In this document: positions 5,617 through 8,085 of the stretch, piece by piece | How the letters are laid out: each line of letters starts with the position of its first letter | Position numbering within the stretch: the first letter of the stretch is position 1 | Assembly: GCA_030837305.1 (NCBI GenBank) | Contig: JAUPKT010000163.1 | Location: 1 to 8,085 of the forward strand | DNA from: Thermodesulfobacteriota bacterium | Lineage (GTDB): Bacteria; Desulfobacterota; Desulfomonilia; Desulfomonilales; Desulfomonilaceae | Reading direction: 5' to 3' | DNA: 8,085 nucleotides | The notes under the pieces: generated by a model | What the model was told of the DNA's origin: nothing | What the model saw: only the letters and a program-made list of their open reading frames with translations | The model's database searches: none | Made by a program: the position numbers and the translations under genes

Positions 5617-6981
5617 TTAGTCGCCTGATCCTTTGCGTACATTTTCGGCGCCATCTCTCAAGATGGACTGGATGTCGTATGCTCTTACTTGGCTTTTTGA
5701 CCTGAGAAAAGCAAGCCAGTCCGTCTTCTTGCGTTCCAGCGTAATGAGCCGTTTTCCTTCGAATCCCGGCAAACTGTCCACTGCGAAATCGGTTACCATT
5801 CCCTCGATCTTCGGGGTTGCCCAGCGTTCATCCAAGGCGTCGCCGTTCCACGTGAGACCGATTACCTGGCCTTCCTCCAGCATCTTTGTGCGACTGAGGA
5901 GCCTCATCGTTTTTGAACTGTGACCTATGGCCATTATTTCGTAAATACCCTCGCCTCTCAGGTCGTACGATCTCAGCCGCGGCCTGAAATAGGTATCCTC
6001 AAGTTCGTCTTCGGATCTCTTGGCATCATTGCCGGCTTGTCTTTCCGGCCCATGCCAACGCAGCATCACATCTGAACCTCCATAGAATGACTTGGACACG
6101 TAGAGTCGCTTACCATCAGGTTGATAGATCCTGAGATGATCGTTCTTGTCGTACACGGCAATGAGGGGCAGGCGCTGCCCTGTAAAATCTCCAATGGTGA
6201 AGCCAAAGACAGGGATTTTCAATGGCGTGCCGAAGCGCCCATCAGCAACGAGTTCGTCCCCTTTGTCCATCAGACGGTAGACAGGGCCGTCAAACATCTT
6301 CCTCATGCCCTTCTTTTGCCCGAGGAGCATGGGGCCCCGTGTAGGATAGTCGATGACACGCAAGAAGTAATCAACGTTTTTCACCACGGGAACCAAAGTG
6401 TTCTTTTGAAATTCCAACACGAAAGAAGACAGGGCGCCCCGGTTTTGCGCCGAGATGTAGAGTCTGGCCGGCCCCTGTTTTCGGATGACCGCAGCGTCAA
6501 GGCTTTTGAGTTCCAGTGAACCGGCGGAATACTCTGCCAACAAATCCAGTTTGTCGCCCGCCAGTCGGTACACGTAAACGGAATGCGGATCGATAACCGC
6601 AATCTCGTTACGGCCATCACCATCGAGGTCGGCACAGCCCAGCCCCACGGCCAGGAGGTCGAGTTCTTGGCTTCTCCAAACCTTATCGGATTGTGACGAG
6701 CCGGATTTGGATTTTTTCTCTGAGCGATCTTCGTCAGATGCACGCGCCATGTGTAACGGAACGTGTTCTCGCCACCCAGCAGCTAAGCCGAAAGGTATTG
6801 CATTGAGAGGCGTTTGTACCGAATCCGAGGCGTGTGGATCCTCCAACGTACTGCCCGGGGAACGACTCCCAACACTCACAGAAGAAGTGAATTCTCGGCG
6901 CGACAGATCCGGCCCCGTGTCCATTGCGGAGGCACTTACGGTGCAGAGAAACAAGAAAATGCATAACAAAGAGGATACCAT
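5617..6981 (-). CDS. Secreted FG-GAP/VCBS-type beta-propeller protein
   Basis: 454 residues from the ATG at 6981; a longer frame starts at 7029. The inner start is preferred: GGAG lies 8 bases upstream, and it begins directly with a signal peptide, MVSSLLCIFLFLCTVSASA, with an AxA site after residue 19. A low-complexity Ser/Lys/Asp linker follows to about residue 105. The clearest FG-GAP unit is VGLGCADLDGDGRNEIAVID, with the calcium-binding D-x-D-G-D-G-x-x-E pattern, followed by HSVYVYRL. Later, more degenerate blades read GDFTGQRLPLIAVYDKNDHL, YDLRGEGIYEIMAIGHSS and FEGKRLITLERKKTD. This suggests a seven-bladed or similar propeller in the periplasm or on the surface. The role is unknown; such proteins often bind partners or polysaccharides. 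It lies 111 bases downstream of the Rrf2 gene on the same strand (63 from the outer ATG), with no terminator between, so co-transcription is plausible. Confidence 0.82.
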   Translation of the reverse strand: MVSSLLCIFLFLCTVSASAMDTGPDLSRREFTSSVSVGSRSPGSTLEDPHASDSVQTPLNAIPFGLAAGWREHVPLHMARASDEDRSEKKSKSGSSQSDKVWRSQELDLLAVGLGCADLDGDGRNEIAVIDPHSVYVYRLAGDKLDLLAEYSAGSLELKSLDAAVIRKQGPARLYISAQNRGALSSFVLEFQKNTLVPVVKNVDYFLRVIDYPTRGPMLLGQKKGMRKMFDGPVYRLMDKGDELVADGRFGTPLKIPVFGFTIGDFTGQRLPLIAVYDKNDHLRIYQPDGKRLYVSKSFYGGSDVMLRWHGPERQAGNDAKRSEDELEDTYFRPRLRSYDLRGEGIYEIMAIGHSSKTMRLLSRTKMLEEGQVIGLTWNGDALDERWATPKIEGMVTDFAVDSLPGFEGKRLITLERKKTDWLAFLRSKSQVRAYDIQSILRDGAENVRKGSGD

Positions 6982-7092
6982 CGCGGACTCTCCGAGACGT
7001 GCAACGTATGTCGAAAAGACCTTTATCATTGACGGGCGCCAATATCAAATATCAATGAGCGGCACGTCCGGAGAAGGATGGAAAATTCCGTG

Positions 7093-7560
7093 TCAAATAA
7101 AATACATGTACTTGTGATCGATTTCGCGCTGAACACCGTGTTTACGCGCCAGGGCACAAAGGTCGGCAATGCTGACTGAATTATAGTAGTCAACCAACAA
7201 TTTTTGAGTTTGCCGCCACACGTGAACGGTGACGCAACCTTCGGCTATGTCACATTCTGTGGGACAATCTGCCGAGCGATCCAGGCACCGCACGGGCATG
7301 ATGGGACCCTGTGCGGCATTAATGATGTCCCCCACGGAAATTTCCGTGGCATCCTTGGCGAGCATGTAGCCGCCCCGAGGCCCGCGCCGACTCTTCAAAA
7401 GTCCGGCTTTCAGCAATTTGTTGAAAATTTGCTCGAGATACCGTTGGGAAATCTTTTGACGCCTCGAGATATCCTTAATTTGCGTCGGTTGTCCGCCGCC
7501 GTGATAGGCGACATCAAACATGGCGCGGACCCCATATCGGCTCGTAGTGGTGATGCGCAT
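7093..7560 (-). CDS. Rrf2-family transcriptional regulator, IscR-like
   Basis: 155 residues, a normal Rrf2 length. The winged helix-turn-helix covers about 1-80: MRITTTSRYGVRAMFDVA, ISQRYLEQIFNKLLKAGLL, then the wing RGPRGGY. The sequence aligns with E. coli IscR without gaps through residue 92: Glu43 of YLEQ, important for IscR target discrimination, and Cys92 are both in register. The sensor region has Cys92, Cys99, Cys103 and Cys109, against three cysteines (92, 98, 104) in IscR, so an Fe-S cluster or redox sensor is likely. DNA targets are unknown; no isc/suf or cysteine genes are present in the window. GAGG 7 bases before the ATG and a strong promoter support the start at 7560. Autoregulation is common in the family, but no convincing operator was seen. 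Confidence 0.93.
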   Translation of the reverse strand: MRITTTSRYGVRAMFDVAYHGGGQPTQIKDISRRQKISQRYLEQIFNKLLKAGLLKSRRGPRGGYMLAKDATEISVGDIINAAQGPIMPVRCLDRSADCPTECDIAEGCVTVHVWRQTQKLLVDYYNSVSIADLCALARKHGVQREIDHKYMYFI

Positions 7561-7609
7561 AGTTAAGCCTCGATAAGACCTGTTACGGTATGGAGAATAG
7601 CATGATAAT

Positions 7610-7638
7610 TTTATATTTAACCTTACTTTTTATGTCAA
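7610..7638 (-). promoter_or_regulatory. Strong predicted promoter of the Rrf2 gene
   Basis: The minus strand reads TTGACA (7638-7633), a 17-base spacer and TATAAA (7615-7610), a near-consensus sigma-70 promoter in an AT-rich stretch. The predicted start lies near 7603, giving a leader of about 43 bases. It probably also serves the FG-GAP gene downstream. Confidence 0.72.
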
Positions 7639-8009
7639 GAAAATACCTCCACCGTGCCGCCTGCCTTATGGGACATGCAGTGACAAAGAAGTCATTTTGA
7701 GGGGCTGAGATTTATTTTTTTAGGCACGCGTGCTTTTCCGTATCTCCGGCACCTCGGATGCAATGAATCGTTTCGGTCAAATGGTGCATCTCATACTATA
7801 GTAAGGGGTTGACGAGCGAGAGGAAGATTTTATCTGGATAAGCAGAGAGTAGGAAGCATAAGCGGTTTGATGTGAGTGCAGTCACCGGTTGGAACGGGCC
7901 CAACGAGCTTCTCATATCGTATTTGGATCAAAATTAAGAAGATGTGGACGTTGACACATGCGTTTGGACGTGCTAACTGTGTAATTTTAATATTCCATGA
8001 GAGGTTTTG
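7639..8009. other. Long gap without a recognisable gene
   Basis: Between the Rrf2 promoter and the start codon at 8010 I find no protein family, tRNA or known RNA. Open frames are short and lack family resemblance. Visible items are two 10-bp perfect palindromes, GCACGCGTGC in the segment just after 7720 and TACTATAGTA (7794-7803), a weak stem 7679-7684/7691-7696 followed by only four T, and GTTGG/CCAAC (7888-7904). The region could hold upstream regulatory sites or an unrecognised small RNA. Confidence 0.45.
7951..7979 (+). promoter_or_regulatory. Weak candidate promoter for the right-edge gene
   Basis: A perfect TTGACA (7951-7956) is followed after 17 bases by TAACTG (7974-7979), preceded by TG at 7971-7972. 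The -10 element is poor, so this is a suggestion only; it is well placed for the start at 8010. Confidence 0.25.
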
Positions 8010-8085
8010 ATGGGGAGCATCATAAAGAAGCGCTCGTCGTCGCCCCGCTCGGAGGTTATTGGCTCGCATGGCGCGCGACCCGGCC
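8010..8085 (+). CDS. Start of a small AURKAIP1/COX24-domain-like protein, sequence disrupted after codon 8
   Basis: GAGAGG (7999-8004) lies 5 bases before an ATG reading MGSIIKKR. This is the characteristic opening of the tiny (about 30-40 residue), highly basic bacterial AURKAIP1/COX24-domain proteins, which normally continue with a dense run of Lys/Arg such as RRKKMRKHKHRK and are linked to the ribosome small subunit. Here the reading continues as SSSPRSEVIGSHGARPG, open to the window edge, with no such resemblance. Base composition jumps at about 8031: I count 41 G/C in the last 55 bases (about 75%), against clearly AT-richer sequence just before. The start is probably a genuine gene beginning and the continuation probably foreign or chimeric. 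A different, unknown protein with this start is possible. Confidence 0.4.
   Translation, partial: MGSIIKKRSSSPRSEVIGSHGARPG

Noticed and set aside
6381..6743. 120-codon minus-strand frame inside the FG-GAP gene
   Set aside because: It is a different frame of the same stretch that encodes the DLDGDGRNE calcium motif; no start signal or family resemblance.
7679..7700. Stem AGTGAC/GTCATT followed by TTTT-like sequence as a terminator
   Set aside because: Short, AT-rich, includes a G-T pair and has no long T-run; there is also no gene just upstream on that strand to terminate.
7830..8069. 79-codon minus-strand frame at the right edge
   Set aside because: No family resemblance, and it crosses both the suspected junction at about 8031 and a good plus-strand ribosome binding site.
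1..8085. CRISPR array, insertion sequence, toxin-antitoxin pair or phage defence system
   Set aside because: No regularly spaced repeats, transposase, or paired small toxin/antitoxin genes were seen; the genes are housekeeping or exported proteins.

Overview
The window looks like ordinary chromosomal DNA of a bacterium of moderate GC content, most likely a Desulfobacterota (former Deltaproteobacteria) member. That placement is inferred from recalled family membership: a conserved small protein starting MGEI(R/K)ST, a UPF0280 protein, and a fragment of a thiosulfate/polysulfide-reductase-type molybdoenzyme. No database search was possible, so it is moderate confidence.

Left part (1-1530): a leftward fragment of a molybdopterin oxidoreductase runs off the left edge and breaks off near 304-310. 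At the same place the C-terminal quarter of a rightward proA begins. Both genes have lost their 5' parts at one point, so this is a rearrangement breakpoint or an assembly/amplification chimera. proA is followed by a conserved hypothetical gene (640-1161) with an AT-rich 3' end that carries a good promoter for a small secreted protein (1216-1530).

Centre (1603-5422): six leftward genes. Five form a tight operon, in transcription order UPF0280 (ApbE-like fold), a YfcE/MJ0936-type phosphodiesterase, a HIT-family nucleotide hydrolase/transferase, a LapA-like membrane protein, and ribF (riboflavin kinase/FAD synthetase). They are joined by 4-base overlaps or gaps of a few bases (53 bases before the preferred HIT start), and a promoter TTGACA-N18-AATAAT lies upstream of the first. 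A membrane-anchored single-domain rhodanese follows after an 85-base gap. The set suggests nucleotide and flavin cofactor housekeeping, with UPF0280 as the unexplained member.

Right part (5617-8085): a leftward secreted FG-GAP/VCBS-type beta-propeller protein lies downstream of an IscR-like Rrf2 regulator, which has a near-consensus promoter (TTGACA-N17-TATAAA). A 449-base stretch without a recognisable gene follows. At the right edge a good ribosome binding site precedes a start reading MGSIIKKR, the typical opening of the tiny bacterial AURKAIP1/COX24-domain proteins, but the sequence turns abruptly GC-rich after eight codons and no longer resembles that family, which hints at a second artificial or real junction.

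No tRNA, rRNA, CRISPR array, insertion sequence or convincing intrinsic terminator was seen. I found no clear new multi-gene system. The points most worth a second look are the two apparent junctions and the UPF0280-RibF operon.
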